From: Glaciimonas soli
GTDB taxonomy: Bacteria; Pseudomonadota; Gammaproteobacteria; Burkholderiales; Burkholderiaceae_D
Direction: 5' to 3'
DNA: 64,000 bases
NCBI RefSeq assembly: GCF_009497155.1
Contig: NZ_WINI01000007.1
Span: forward strand, 193,137-257,136
Shown: positions 52,401-59,546 of the stretch, in pieces
Numbering within the stretch: the stretch's first letter is position 1
How the letters are laid out: each line of letters starts with the position of its first letter
Program-made: the position numbers and the translations under genes
The notes under the pieces: model-generated
What the model was told of the DNA's origin: nothing
Databases searched by the model: none
The model's input: the letters and a program-made list of their open reading frames with translations, nothing else

Positions 52401-55400
52401 GGTGTCGTCGAGCCACCCACATTAACTGAGGTGAAATCGTTGGTGATGCCGCCGGTGGTGCGAATGATATTGACCTGAGTACCGATCAACCCGTCGTCGC
52501 CATTCGGCGGCGTAGGTGCAGTGTAACCGGCTATATTGATCGTACCGCTCAGATTGGCGGTGTTCGCTGTGATGGCGGGCTGCCCGCCATTGCCATTGAT
52601 GTCAACGCTAAGCGTGCTGCCTGCGGCCTGCGTCAAAACGCCGCCCACGGTCAGGGTCGAATCGGCGCCGACCTGAGTGGTCGCACCACCACTGGTGGTG
52701 TAGTTGCCGCTGTTGGTGAAGGTACCGGACTGCGCCAGGTTCAAGGTTCCGGCTGTGACATTCGTGCTGCCGACGGAGGAGCCTGCGCCAGTGAGCGTAG
52801 TCGTACCTGTGCCCGCCTGCGTGAGCGAACCTGTACCACTGATCACGCCACCCAAGCTCAATGCATCGCTACGATCGACAATCAACGCGCCGTTGTTGTT
52901 CACATTGCCGGCGATACTGCCGCTAGTGCCGCCGTCACCGATTTGCAGCGTGCCGGCGTTGATCGCGGTGTCGCCAGTATAAGTGTTAGTGCCAGTCAAC
53001 ACCGTTGTTCCTGTGCCAGCTTGCGTCAGTGAGCCGTTGCCGGAAATAACACTGGACAAGGTCAATGCATCGCTGCGATCGACAATCAACGCGCCGTTGT
53101 TGTTCACATTGCCGGCGATGCTGCCGCTAGTGCCGCCGTCACCGATTTGCAGCGTGCCGGCGTTGATCGCGGTGCCGCCAGTATAAGTGTTGTCGCCAGT
53201 AAGTATCGTTGTGCCAGCACCAGCTTGCGTCAGTGAACCGTTACCGGAAATAACACCGGACAAGGTCGTCGCGTCGGAGCGATCAACAACCAGTGCCCCA
53301 TTGTTGAGCACGTCGCCGACGATGCTGCCGCTGGTGCCGCCATTGCCGAGTTGCAGCGTGCCGGCACTAATCGTGGTGCCACCGCCATAAGTGTTATCAC
53401 CGGTGAGTATCAGCGTCCCACTGCCCTGCTTGTCAAGAGCGCCGACACCAGCGATCACGCCAGTCAGTGTGTTGCTATTGCCCTGCGTATCAATGGTGCC
53501 GCTGGTGTTGATCATCACTGCCCGGTCAGACGTGAACGAACCCGACGTTTGCAACGTCCCGCCATTGAAAGTGAGATTGCTGGCAGCCGCACCGAGGTTG
53601 GCATCAGAGCCAACGTTCAGAACGCCGGCGTTGAGATTGGTGCCGCCGGTGTAAGTATTGACACCCGTGAGCGTAGTCGTACCTGTGCCCGCTTGCGTGA
53701 GCGAACCTGTACCACTGATCACGCCACCCAAGGTCAATGCATCGCTACGATCGACAATCAACGCTCCGTTGTTGTTCACATTGCCAGCGATGCTGCCGCT
53801 AGTGCCGCCGTCACCGATTTGCAGCGTGCCAGCGTTGATCGCGGTATCGCCGGTATAAGTGTTGTCGCCAGTCAGCACCGTTGTGCCAGCACCAGCTTGC
53901 GTCAGTGAACCGTTGCCGGAAATAACACCGGACAAGGTCGTTGCGTCGGAGCGATCTACAACCAGTGCACCATTGTTGAGCACGTCACCGACGATGCTGC
54001 CAGTCGTACCGCCATTGCCAAGTTGCAGCGTGCCAGCATTGATCGCCGTGTCGCCTGTATAAGTATTGTCAGCGATGAGCGTCAGCGTGCCGCTGCCCTG
54101 CTTGACCAGCGCGCCAGTGCCGGCGATCACGCCAGTCAGCGTGTTGCTGTTGGCCTGAGTATCGATGGTGCCGCTAGTGTTGAGCGTCACGGCCCGATCA
54201 GATGTAAACGAACCCGACGTTTGCAACGCCCCGCCATTGAAAGTAAGACCACCAGTTGTCGCGCCAAGATTGGCATCGGCACTGACATTCAGAATGCCAG
54301 CATTGAGACTGGTTCCGCCCGTGTAAGTATTGTCAGCTGTAATTGTGCTAGTTCCCGTCCCCGCTTGCGTGAGCGAACCATTACCAGAAACAGCATTGGA
54401 GAATGTGAAGTTATCGGAACGATCGAGGCTCAATGTCCCGTTATTGGCGATATTGCCAGTAACACTACCGCTCGTCCCGCCGTCACCAAGTTGCAAAGTT
54501 CCTGCATCGATAGTAGTCGCACCAGTGTAAGTATTGTTATGCGCCAGTACGGTTGTGCCACTACCGCTTTGCGTCAGCGAACCAGTGCCGGAAATCGTGC
54601 CCGACAATACTGACGTGCCAGTCTGGTTGATCACCAGAGCCCCATTGTTAGCAACGTTGCCAACGATGCTACCAGTACTGCCGCCGTTACCTAATTGCAG
54701 AGTGCCCGCGTTGATCTCGGTACCGCCGGTATAAGTATTGTCGTTAACCAGCACGGTTGTGCCACTGCCGTTTTGTTGCAGCGAACCGTCGCCAGAGATT
54801 ACGCCCGGTAAGGTTGTAGTGCCTGACTGATTGATAATCAGAACAGCGTTATTCACTACATCGCCAGCGATGTTACCGCCCACACCACCGTTACCCAGCG
54901 TTAGCGTGCCCTGATTGATCTGCGAAACACCGTCGAAAGTATTCGTACCGGTTAATGTCAGTACGCCGTCGCCATTCTTGATCAGGCCGCCGCCAGCGCC
55001 AGACAGATTACCAGCAAGGGTCACATTGTTGCCGTTGGTATCGAATACAGCGCCATTAGTGCCCAGCGCATTCAGACGTGCCGATACGTCGGTAGTCACG
55101 CCAGTGCCCCATTGCAGGCCACCGCCATTAAGCGTGATGTTGCCGCTGGTACCGAAGTTGGCCAAAGACTGGAAGTTAACCAGCCCGTCATTGACTGTTG
55201 TGCCACCGGTATACGTGTTAGTACCGGTCAGTGCCAGTATGCCGCTACCAGCCTTGGTAAGCACCTGGCCCGCACCGCTGATGACTGAACTCACGGAGGC
55301 AACGGCATTGTCACCATCAATCTCGAATGTATGTGGGCCACCACTGGACAACACAATATTGGCACCAGAGATGGACATGTTTGCGTCATCGGCCAGATTG

Positions 55401-56617
55401 CCTATAGTGCCATTCTTCCAATTGATCGTGCCAGTGTTATTGCGTTGAATTGTCCCTGCTTGCAGCGTTCCGCCGCTGTCGATATTGACAGTCCCCGAAC
55501 CTTGAGCACCATTACCCAGCGTCATGGATTGCACGTTTACTGTGCCGCCGTTAATGTTCAGGGTGCCAGAAGCTGAACCATTGGTACCGCCAGAACGGTC
55601 GCCCAGCATCATAGTTTGCGCGTTGACTGTGCCGCCGCTGTTAACAGTCAATGTGCCATACGCCGCGCCGGCATTAGTTGTGCCAGGAGTGGTACGCCGC
55701 CCCAGAAGAATGTTATCGGTGTTCAGCGTGCCGGTACCCATGATCAAGGTGCCAGTAGCTGCCTGACTACCGGATAATGATGTGCCGATAGTCAGATTGC
55801 TAACTTGTGCATCCAAAGAGCCGCCAGACAGATCTACGAGGCTATTCGTAGCACTGTAGTTGCTGTTACCGCCGACGCTAATGTTCCAATTGCTGACCGC
55901 ACTGCTGCCATCCGTTCCGCGCAGTACCAGTGTGCCGCCAATAATGCTGCTTTGGAAGCTCAAGTTGCCAGAAGCCTGGTTGTTACCGATAACGATCTGA
56001 TCTGCGTTAATGGTGTTGTTTTGCCCGAGATTGACGGTTCCGCTGTTGGTGGCGCCTCCCTGCACGGAACGCGCGACATTACCCACACCAAACACGGATG
56101 CCGTGATCGTGTTGTTTTGCCCTGCCAGGGTCAAAGTTCCGCTGGTATCACCGGTTACTTGGGATCCGGCGCTCATCCGCCCACCAACACTAAAACTTTG
56201 AGAGGCATTATCGTAGACGAAATTGCTGAGCCTCGACATATCCAAGCTCTGCTGCATTAAATTTGTTGTACCGCCAAGGCTGAAGGCCCCTGTCGCACCT
56301 GTATAGATCAATGTTCCGCCAACACCGAGGATGGTGCCGACTGCACCATTACTTACCGGCAAAGCATTAATGGTATTGGTTGTGCTGCCAATATCAATGG
56401 TTCCAGTAGTGGGAAACGAGATAGCCTGTTGCGCCTGCACTATAGGAGCAGCCAGCATCCCCAAAGCAGTAAGCATCGCCGGACGGATAATCCATGCAGC
56501 AGACGACGCTGACACCAAAGTTGAGGTCTTAGTCTTGGCGCGTCCTTTCGCAGTTTCTGCGACCGCAACCCAGGCGCCGGTGACATGATTAAATACGATT
56601 CGATAGATTTTGTTCAT
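49466..56617 (-). CDS. Giant type V autotransporter (PATR-repeat passenger)
   Basis: 2383 aa. The N terminus (MNKIYRIVFNHVTGAWVAVAE) is an extended signal peptide region, followed by a hydrophobic core to about residue 63. Residues 64-440 form a Gly/Asn/Thr-rich beta-helix start. From about 445 to 1860 there are some 17 passenger-associated repeats (consensus blocks NTYTGGT.INAGTLQLG and VDRSDALTLSGVISG), interrupted by a non-repeat module at about 1273-1490. A Pro/Asp linker (about 2018-2033, PVNPTDPVDPVTP) leads to the C-terminal 12-strand autotransporter barrel (about 2100-2383), ending AAGLRFAW. It is a surface-displayed or released adhesin-like protein. Single-gene unit with its own terminator. 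Confidence 0.93.
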   Translation of the reverse strand: MNKIYRIVFNHVTGAWVAVAETAKGRAKTKTSTLVSASSAAWIIRPAMLTALGMLAAPIVQAQQAISFPTTGTIDIGSTTNTINALPVSNGAVGTILGVGGTLIYTGATGAFSLGGTTNLMQQSLDMSRLSNFVYDNASQSFSVGGRMSAGSQVTGDTSGTLTLAGQNNTITASVFGVGNVARSVQGGATNSGTVNLGQNNTINADQIVIGNNQASGNLSFQSSIIGGTLVLRGTDGSSAVSNWNISVGGNSNYSATNSLVDLSGGSLDAQVSNLTIGTSLSGSQAATGTLIMGTGTLNTDNILLGRRTTPGTTNAGAAYGTLTVNSGGTVNAQTMMLGDRSGGTNGSASGTLNINGGTVNVQSMTLGNGAQGSGTVNIDSGGTLQAGTIQRNNTGTINWKNGTIGNLADDANMSISGANIVLSSGGPHTFEIDGDNAVASVSSVISGAGQVLTKAGSGILALTGTNTYTGGTTVNDGLVNFQSLANFGTSGNITLNGGGLQWGTGVTTDVSARLNALGTNGAVFDTNGNNVTLAGNLSGAGGGLIKNGDGVLTLTGTNTFDGVSQINQGTLTLGNGGVGGNIAGDVVNNAVLIINQSGTTTLPGVISGDGSLQQNGSGTTVLVNDNTYTGGTEINAGTLQLGNGGSTGSIVGNVANNGALVINQTGTSVLSGTISGTGSLTQSGSGTTVLAHNNTYTGATTIDAGTLQLGDGGTSGSVTGNIANNGTLSLDRSDNFTFSNAVSGNGSLTQAGTGTSTITADNTYTGGTSLNAGILNVSADANLGATTGGLTFNGGALQTSGSFTSDRAVTLNTSGTIDTQANSNTLTGVIAGTGALVKQGSGTLTLIADNTYTGDTAINAGTLQLGNGGTTGSIVGDVLNNGALVVDRSDATTLSGVISGNGSLTQAGAGTTVLTGDNTYTGDTAINAGTLQIGDGGTSGSIAGNVNNNGALIVDRSDALTLGGVISGTGSLTQAGTGTTTLTGVNTYTGGTNLNAGVLNVGSDANLGAAASNLTFNGGTLQTSGSFTSDRAVMINTSGTIDTQGNSNTLTGVIAGVGALDKQGSGTLILTGDNTYGGGTTISAGTLQLGNGGTSGSIVGDVLNNGALVVDRSDATTLSGVISGNGSLTQAGAGTTILTGDNTYTGGTAINAGTLQIGDGGTSGSIAGNVNNNGALIVDRSDALTLSSVISGNGSLTQAGTGTTVLTGTNTYTGDTAINAGTLQIGDGGTSGSIAGNVNNNGALIVDRSDALSLGGVISGTGSLTQAGTGTTTLTGAGSSVGSTNVTAGTLNLAQSGTFTNSGNYTTSGGATTQVGADSTLTVGGVLTQAAGSTLSVDINGNGGQPAITANTANLSGTINIAGYTAPTPPNGDDGLIGTQVNIIRTTGGITNDFTSVNVGGSTTPVDYLSVVGSKSVDGLDYNVGLGLTWFAGANQGNGVFTLANSNEAFNVGVALTDQSASGTPWNGTTLTKNGEGTLTLSGENTYSGGTVINGGTLQIGNGGTSGSIVGDVANNGTLVFNRSDALRYDGIVSGTGALTQAGSGTLTLTGTNTYEGGTNLNAGILNVSADDNLGAATGGLTFNGGTLQTADSFTSDRAVTLNTSGIIDTQDNSNTLTGVIAGVGALAKQGAGTLILTGDNTYSGGTTINAGTLQLGDGGTSGSVVGDVNNNGSLVADRSDALTLSGAISGTGSLTQAGTGTTILTGDNTYTGGTTISAGTLQLGDGGATGSIVGDVTNNAALVINQSGTAVLPGTISGTGSLTQSGSGTTVLVADNTYTGGTTIAAGTLQLGNGGTTGSVAGDITNNGTLSFNRADTVTVDNLISGTGGLTQIGSGMLNLEGIQTYTGPTTVSNGTLAVNGSITSDTTVAAAGTLAGFGTIFGNAENQGTVRPGSAVTGSSNYGTLTIHGNYIGSNGTLALNTYLGGDGSPSDRLVIDGGSATGTTDILINNTSTAGSVYTTGDGIELIAATNGGSTGANAFSLANAARSGFADYRLFRGGLNGDNPDNWFLRNTFTVVPPDPVNPTDPVDPVTPILLPDPVEGILPPGTYPIIGPQIATYAAVQPIARQLGLLTLGTKDERVGEDASGNGASTSSAGWARVFNSYANNQYQSFASPNVKGNLTGFQVGADMWQGVANSAGKQDKAGVYAAFSNANMNVDGLVTNADATGYVRERTGNLNLNAWSGGAYWTHYGADGWYLDGVLQATHYSGSASTANANLSTNGLGILGSVETGYAFSLPQFGTSFKLEPQAQLVWQRVNFDDRNDGLGDVALGTTNGLSGRLGLLAKWQVKSASGQVWQPSLVTNLWKDAGTNANTVYSGTSSVPLAANGSRLEMGGGVTTKINDKFSLYANATYQFGLNNADRQKREGINAAAGLRFAW
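51040..55270 (-). repeat. Tandem ~201-204 bp repeats coding the autotransporter passenger
   Basis: Repeat units of 67-68 codons recur with long identical stretches. For example, the units around 52900-53400 and 53700-54060 are nearly the same, and a block of three or four units (about 670 bp) is itself repeated. The periodic DNA also generates long spurious open frames on the opposite strand. Confidence 0.88.
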
Positions 56618-56930
56618 AGCTGCTCTCGATCCAAAACAATTTGTATTGGGGCGAACTTTATCGAGTATGAATCATCACTAATATCGGAATTGTCCTAAAA
56701 CACAGATTAATCTTAGAGGCTACCAAGAAGCGTGAGTCGTTCTGCCGGTAGCAAGTTGTTATCGCGATACGGTTCTGCGCGCATTTTCTGAAGGCGAGTG
56801 ACGCAATGGAAAATGGTTTCAAGCAAAAATTCGCTTAGTCGCAATCAGCATCGCGCAACAAGGAAACAAAATGCGGGTACAAACGAAAACGGACCAGATA
56901 TGTTTAGTATCTGGTCCGGAAAATAACAAA
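56618..56930. other. Autotransporter promoter region and small hairpin
   Basis: 313 bp. The autotransporter promoter must lie at about 56640-56720 on the minus strand; no clear boxes are called. An 11-bp stem (56890-56900 with 56908-56918, CGGACCAGATA) could be a second terminator-like hairpin. No gene is seen. Confidence 0.4.
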
Positions 56931-56964
56931 AAAGCCTTGTCAGGTTTTATCCTGACAAGGCTTT
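56931..56964 (-). terminator. Strong terminator following the tRNA-fMet remnant
   Basis: A perfect 14-bp stem AAAGCCTTGTCAGG/CCTGACAAGGCTTT with loop TTTTAT. On the minus strand it is followed by TTTTTTGTTATTTT. It lies 7 bp past the CCA end of the tRNA remnant, as expected for a native tRNA terminator. Confidence 0.88.
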
Positions 56965-56971
56965 CGTGTGT

Positions 56972-56992
56972 TGGTTGCGGGGGCAGGATTTG
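56972..56992 (-). other. 3' remnant of initiator tRNA-fMet (attachment-site scar)
   Basis: On the minus strand the sequence AAATCCTGCCCCCGCAACCA ends in CCA. It matches the T-loop to 3' end of bacterial tRNA-fMet, including A72, which forms the initiator's C1-A72 mismatch. The 5' three-quarters of the tRNA are absent; the upstream sequence departs inside the T-loop. A remnant of a tRNA 3' end is what integration at a tRNA gene leaves at the far end of an island. I infer that the island extends rightward from here. Confidence 0.6.
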
Positions 56993-57035
56993 TCCGTTAT
57001 ATACCTATTCGACTCAAATAGTATTTGGATCAGGG

Positions 57036-57068
57036 TGCGCAGGTTCGATTCTCGCCGCGGTCCGCCAA
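57036..57068 (+). other. Degenerate tRNA/tmRNA 3'-end-like scar
   Basis: GCAGGTTCGATTCTCGCCGC followed by GGTCCGCCA resembles a T-arm and CCA end, but T-stem pairing is imperfect and no 5' half exists upstream. It aligns with the better-preserved tmRNA 3' end at 59377-59404. The two imperfect direct repeats bracket the toxin-antitoxin-chaperone module. Confidence 0.4.
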
Positions 57069-57136
57069 CACAAACTACTCTAGACACCAAAGGCCGTGCA
57101 AACATTACAATCAACAAAAGTGGCTAGATGTGTTGT

Positions 57137-57165
57137 TTAGACGTACTGTTTGAGCGTGCTATGAT
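57137..57165 (+). promoter_or_regulatory. Putative promoter of the toxin-antitoxin-chaperone operon
   Basis: -35 TTAGAC (57137-57142), 17-nt spacer, -10 TATGAT (57160-57165). The start codon of the first gene is 83 bases further on. Confidence 0.5.
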
Positions 57166-57212
57166 GTGATAAGATTTGCTAGAATTAATATTTCCAAAAG
57201 GGAAATGTTTTG

Positions 57213-57242
57213 ATGACATCCAAATTAACACCCGACAATTAA
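57213..57242 (+). CDS. Possible 9-codon leader peptide before the toxin gene
   Basis: ATG at 57213 encodes MTSKLTPDN and stops (TAA) five bases before the toxin ATG, in another frame. An AAGGGAAA site lies 5-12 bases upstream, better than anything directly before the toxin start. Translation of the toxin could therefore depend on re-initiation after this peptide. Its reality is inferred from position only. Confidence 0.3.
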   Translation: MTSKLTPDN

Positions 57243-57247
57243 CTGAT

Positions 57248-57805
57248 ATGCAGACATTTTCCGGGTATCACGGAACAAGTTACGAAGCGGCGATGAGTAT
57301 TTTAGGCTCGACGTTTAATGAAAGCAAAAGCAAGACAGAGTGGTTAGGGCATGGGGTATATTTCTTTGTTGATGGCGTTTCTGATCCTGTAACAAATGCC
57401 AAGGATTGGGCCCGAGCCCAAGCATGGGACATAGCTTCGAGGTCTAACAAATATGAAAAATTTTCCGTATTAGAAACCAACGTCCAAATTGGCATAGACA
57501 AGCTGATTGATCTTTGCGACCTGAATGGCCTTAAGAATTTCAATGCGCTTAAAGAAATATGGTTCGACAAAATTGCCGCAAACTTCGATATCAAAAAACC
57601 ACTGGAGCACAGTTGCGCTATGTTCAATTGTTTGGTTTCGATGACAGGAGCACATGCTGTAAGGCATAACCTGTACATTAAGTCCATACGAGAGCGAAAA
57701 CTAAAGCTACAGTTGAATGTTCCGAACACAACTGTACTTTGCGTGTCGAAAGATGTTCCATTTTTAGACGTCACGGAAATATTTGTAGGAGCAACTTATG
57801 AATAA
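57248..57805 (+). CDS. ADP-ribosyltransferase-fold toxin, CmdT-like
   Basis: 185 aa from ATG 57248; an in-frame TTG at 57176 is less likely. The N terminus SGYHGTSYEAAMSIL places a His at residue 8 in the Y-H-G-T form of PARP/diphtheria-toxin-like ADP-ribosyltransferases. EWLGHGVYFFVD (31-42) is the G-x-G-x-Y-F strand with Tyr 38. VTEIFVGA near the end offers Glu 177 as the third H-Y-E residue. There is no signal peptide. Followed by a small acidic gene (8-bp overlap) and a SecB-like chaperone, it matches CmdTAC, in which CmdT ADP-ribosylates mRNA during phage infection. Target and trigger here are inferred. A+T-rich relative to the window. Confidence 0.75.
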   Translation: MQTFSGYHGTSYEAAMSILGSTFNESKSKTEWLGHGVYFFVDGVSDPVTNAKDWARAQAWDIASRSNKYEKFSVLETNVQIGIDKLIDLCDLNGLKNFNALKEIWFDKIAANFDIKKPLEHSCAMFNCLVSMTGAHAVRHNLYIKSIRERKLKLQLNVPNTTVLCVSKDVPFLDVTEIFVGATYE

Positions 57806-58049
57806 TAATTTATTTGAAGCAGCATTAAAAATTATCAACACTATGACCGTAGCTGAGCTAGAAGGAAAGCTGCAGGAATTTGGTATCGATTGTGTACGGA
57901 AAGTTAGTTGCTACAACGAGAGTGAATTCGTTGACGCATGGGAGCGTGCTGGATTTGAACCAGCAATTGAGTTAAATTTCGAAAATTTTTCTTCGGAATT
58001 GGTCTCCGGCGCGGCCGCAAACGATGGTAGTTATATGATGGCGGCTTAA
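57798..58049 (+). CDS. Antitoxin-like small protein, CmdA-like
   Basis: 83 aa. The start is preceded by GGAG and overlaps the end of the toxin gene by 8 bp. It is acidic and probably helical (FEAALKIINTMTVAELEGKLQEFGIDCVRKVSCYNESEFVDAWERAG), with a flexible C terminus (SGAAANDGSYMMAA). I see no DNA-binding motif, so it is probably not a transcriptional antitoxin. In toxin-antitoxin-chaperone systems the antitoxin C terminus is a chaperone-dependent segment; the tail here could play that part. The identity rests on position and size more than on sequence. Confidence 0.6.
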   Translation: MNNNLFEAALKIINTMTVAELEGKLQEFGIDCVRKVSCYNESEFVDAWERAGFEPAIELNFENFSSELVSGAAANDGSYMMAA

Positions 58050-58062
58050 TTGCCGATCTGAG

Positions 58063-58515
58063 ATGTTACAAATAAAACCAGTTAAATTCCGATTAAAAGC
58101 GTTGGAAATCGCTGATGCTAGCGATGTAGACCTTGAGCTCGGTGATAAGAAATTATCGCTTTCGGTCGAAGCTCTTCGCATTACGGACAACTTAGTTGAA
58201 ATTGCTCTGCATCTTCGTCTTTTGCACGACGAAGGTATGGGTATGAAAGTCAATTATGCCGTCGAGTTTGAAGTTAAAAATGAAAAAGTAGCAGAGTTTA
58301 TAGTCACCGACGAAACTCTTCAGGACACCTTCATGCAGGTCAACGCCCCTGCTATTGCTTATCCTTTTTTAAGGGCTTTTGTCGCGACTGTATGTACTAA
58401 CTCGGGATTAAATCCTTTAATGCTGCCCCCAGTGAATTTTCAAGCAATGTTCAATGCAAGGCAAAAAAATGGACCTGTCCCAGCACAAAAATCGGCAATC
58501 ATTGAAGTCAATTGA
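58063..58515 (+). CDS. SecB-like chaperone, CmdC-like
   Basis: 150 aa. The C-terminal half carries the SecB signature: MQVNAPAIAYPFLRAFVATVCTNSGLNPLMLPPVNFQAMFNAR (about 92-134), equivalent to VNAPALLFPYARE...PQLNLAPVNFDALF in SecB. The N-terminal half forms the expected beta-strands (VKFRLKALEIADAS, YAVEFEVKNEKVAEF). It lacks the acidic C-terminal tail of housekeeping SecB and is far from any export gene. It lies 13 bp after the antitoxin-like gene, so it is a solitary SecB in a toxin-antitoxin-chaperone operon. It would stabilise the antitoxin and release it upon phage infection. Confidence 0.8.
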   Translation: MLQIKPVKFRLKALEIADASDVDLELGDKKLSLSVEALRITDNLVEIALHLRLLHDEGMGMKVNYAVEFEVKNEKVAEFIVTDETLQDTFMQVNAPAIAYPFLRAFVATVCTNSGLNPLMLPPVNFQAMFNARQKNGPVPAQKSAIIEVN

Positions 58516-58583
58516 ACGCTGGAGTCTGATGCACAAGCTATGTATTTGCTCTATGCTCTGAATCATAACTTTAACGGCCTTTG

Positions 58584-58618
58584 AAAAAACCGCGAGACTA
58601 GAACGATCGCGGTTTTTT
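58584..58618 (+). terminator. Rho-independent terminator of the toxin-antitoxin-chaperone operon
   Basis: A perfect 12-bp stem AAAAAACCGCGA (58584-58595)/TCGCGGTTTTTT (58607-58618), 69 bp after the chaperone stop. It marks the three genes as a self-contained unit. Confidence 0.9.
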
Positions 58619-58705
58619 GCGCTTCTATTCCGCCGTTCCTAATTAATATAAACGGAGCTAACTACTCGCCCTGATTCGTGATCGACACAACTCGATAGAA
58701 GTGTC

Positions 58706-58996
58706 TTAGCCAGCGTTTCCGCGAATCAGTTTCTTAACGGCTTCGTATTTGTATTCAACTAGTAAAATTCGCACGAATTTAATCACAGCCCCACCTTCTC
58801 TGCCAGCTTCGGGGTCAACATGATCATCTGATTCAATTAGCATGGTTCTGGCCTTGATACCGGTTTGCCCTTAATACTCGTACAGATCAACAAAGGTTGC
58901 GATCTGATCGACTTGGATGCAACCTCTTCGCGTTGGGGCACCTAGCGATTCTGGCGAGTCTCCGCAACTTTTCACATCAATGAAGTGCACGTTCAT
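58706..58996 (-). pseudogene. Broken small gene with one in-frame stop
   Basis: A strong AAGGAG site precedes ATG 58996. The frame reads MNVHFIDVKSCGDSPESL and on to VDQIATFVDLYEY, then TAA (58871-58873). It continues in the same frame with GQTGIKARTMLIESDDHVD to FVRILLVEYKYEAVKKLI and a stop at 58706. Both halves look protein-like and together would be 96 residues. I do not recognise the family; phage or island origin is likely. The alternative is a genuine 41-aa protein, with the second half translated from ATG 58843. Confidence 0.55.
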
Positions 58997-59012
58997 GGAT
59001 TCTCCTTATGGA

Positions 59013-59091
59013 AATAGACGCTCCTTTCAGTTAAGCCGACGACCTCCACTATTTTGGCACTTTGATACCGCTTTGAAAGTGAGCGTCTATT
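59013..59091. repeat. Inverted repeat, 11-bp arms
   Basis: AATAGACGCTC (59013-59023) and its complement (59081-59091), with further pairing inward after a one-base bulge (CTTTCAG/CTTTGAAAG). It lies between the broken gene and the tmRNA scrap. The remaining sequence 59092-59362 holds nothing recognisable. Confidence 0.45.
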
Positions 59092-59362
59092 CAATTAAAG
59101 CCCAGCAAAGTACGTCATTTTTGCGCCAATCGTCAATCCATTGAGAAATTTATCAGATGCTTCCACAGTAAGGCTTCGATTCGTTTTCAACAAACGTTAA
59201 CCTACTTTCGTTGAATGGAATCCGCTGCAAATTGCGTCATTCTGGAACGCCTTGGCCTGCCAGAGAGATTCGACTGAATAACAAATGTAAGGGATGTTTG
59301 AATAAGTGATTCCATGTCAAACTAATCGCACCATATCTTCAGGACAGCGAATTATTCGATTT

Positions 59363-59404
59363 TTCGCCTCTCAGACGCGGGTTCGATTCCCGCCGCCTCC
59401 ACCA
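59363..59404 (+). other. 3' end fragment of tmRNA (ssrA), attachment-site remnant
   Basis: GACGCGGGTTCGATTCCCGC followed by CGCCTCCACCA is the T-arm, acceptor strand and CCA of betaproteobacterial tmRNA, preceded by TTCGCCTCTCA, which also fits tmRNA. The body with the tag reading frame is not found upstream, so this is a fragment, not a gene. The ssrA 3' end is a common integration target, so the fragment probably marks the end of an integrated element. Confidence 0.7.
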
Positions 59405-59546
59405 CTACTTTCTTTAAAATCAATCACTTAGAAATAGAGTATTGTCATTAATTGGGGTGTTTTGGGGCTGATTTGGCTCCAGAATGACAACATAATGACA
59501 GCATTTTTTCCACTATTTCTAAATCCAACTATTCAAATGCAATAAT

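Noticed and set aside
51446-54613. Several long open frames on the plus strand
   Set aside because: They are mirror frames of the autotransporter repeats, recurring every 201-204 bp with the repeat unit.
56966-57068. One complete tRNA gene spanning this interval
   Set aside because: The two tRNA-like ends lie on opposite strands and no acceptor or anticodon arm can be drawn for either.
58917-59144. 75-codon plus-strand open frame
   Set aside because: It is antisense to the broken gene, which has a strong ribosome binding site and better protein character.
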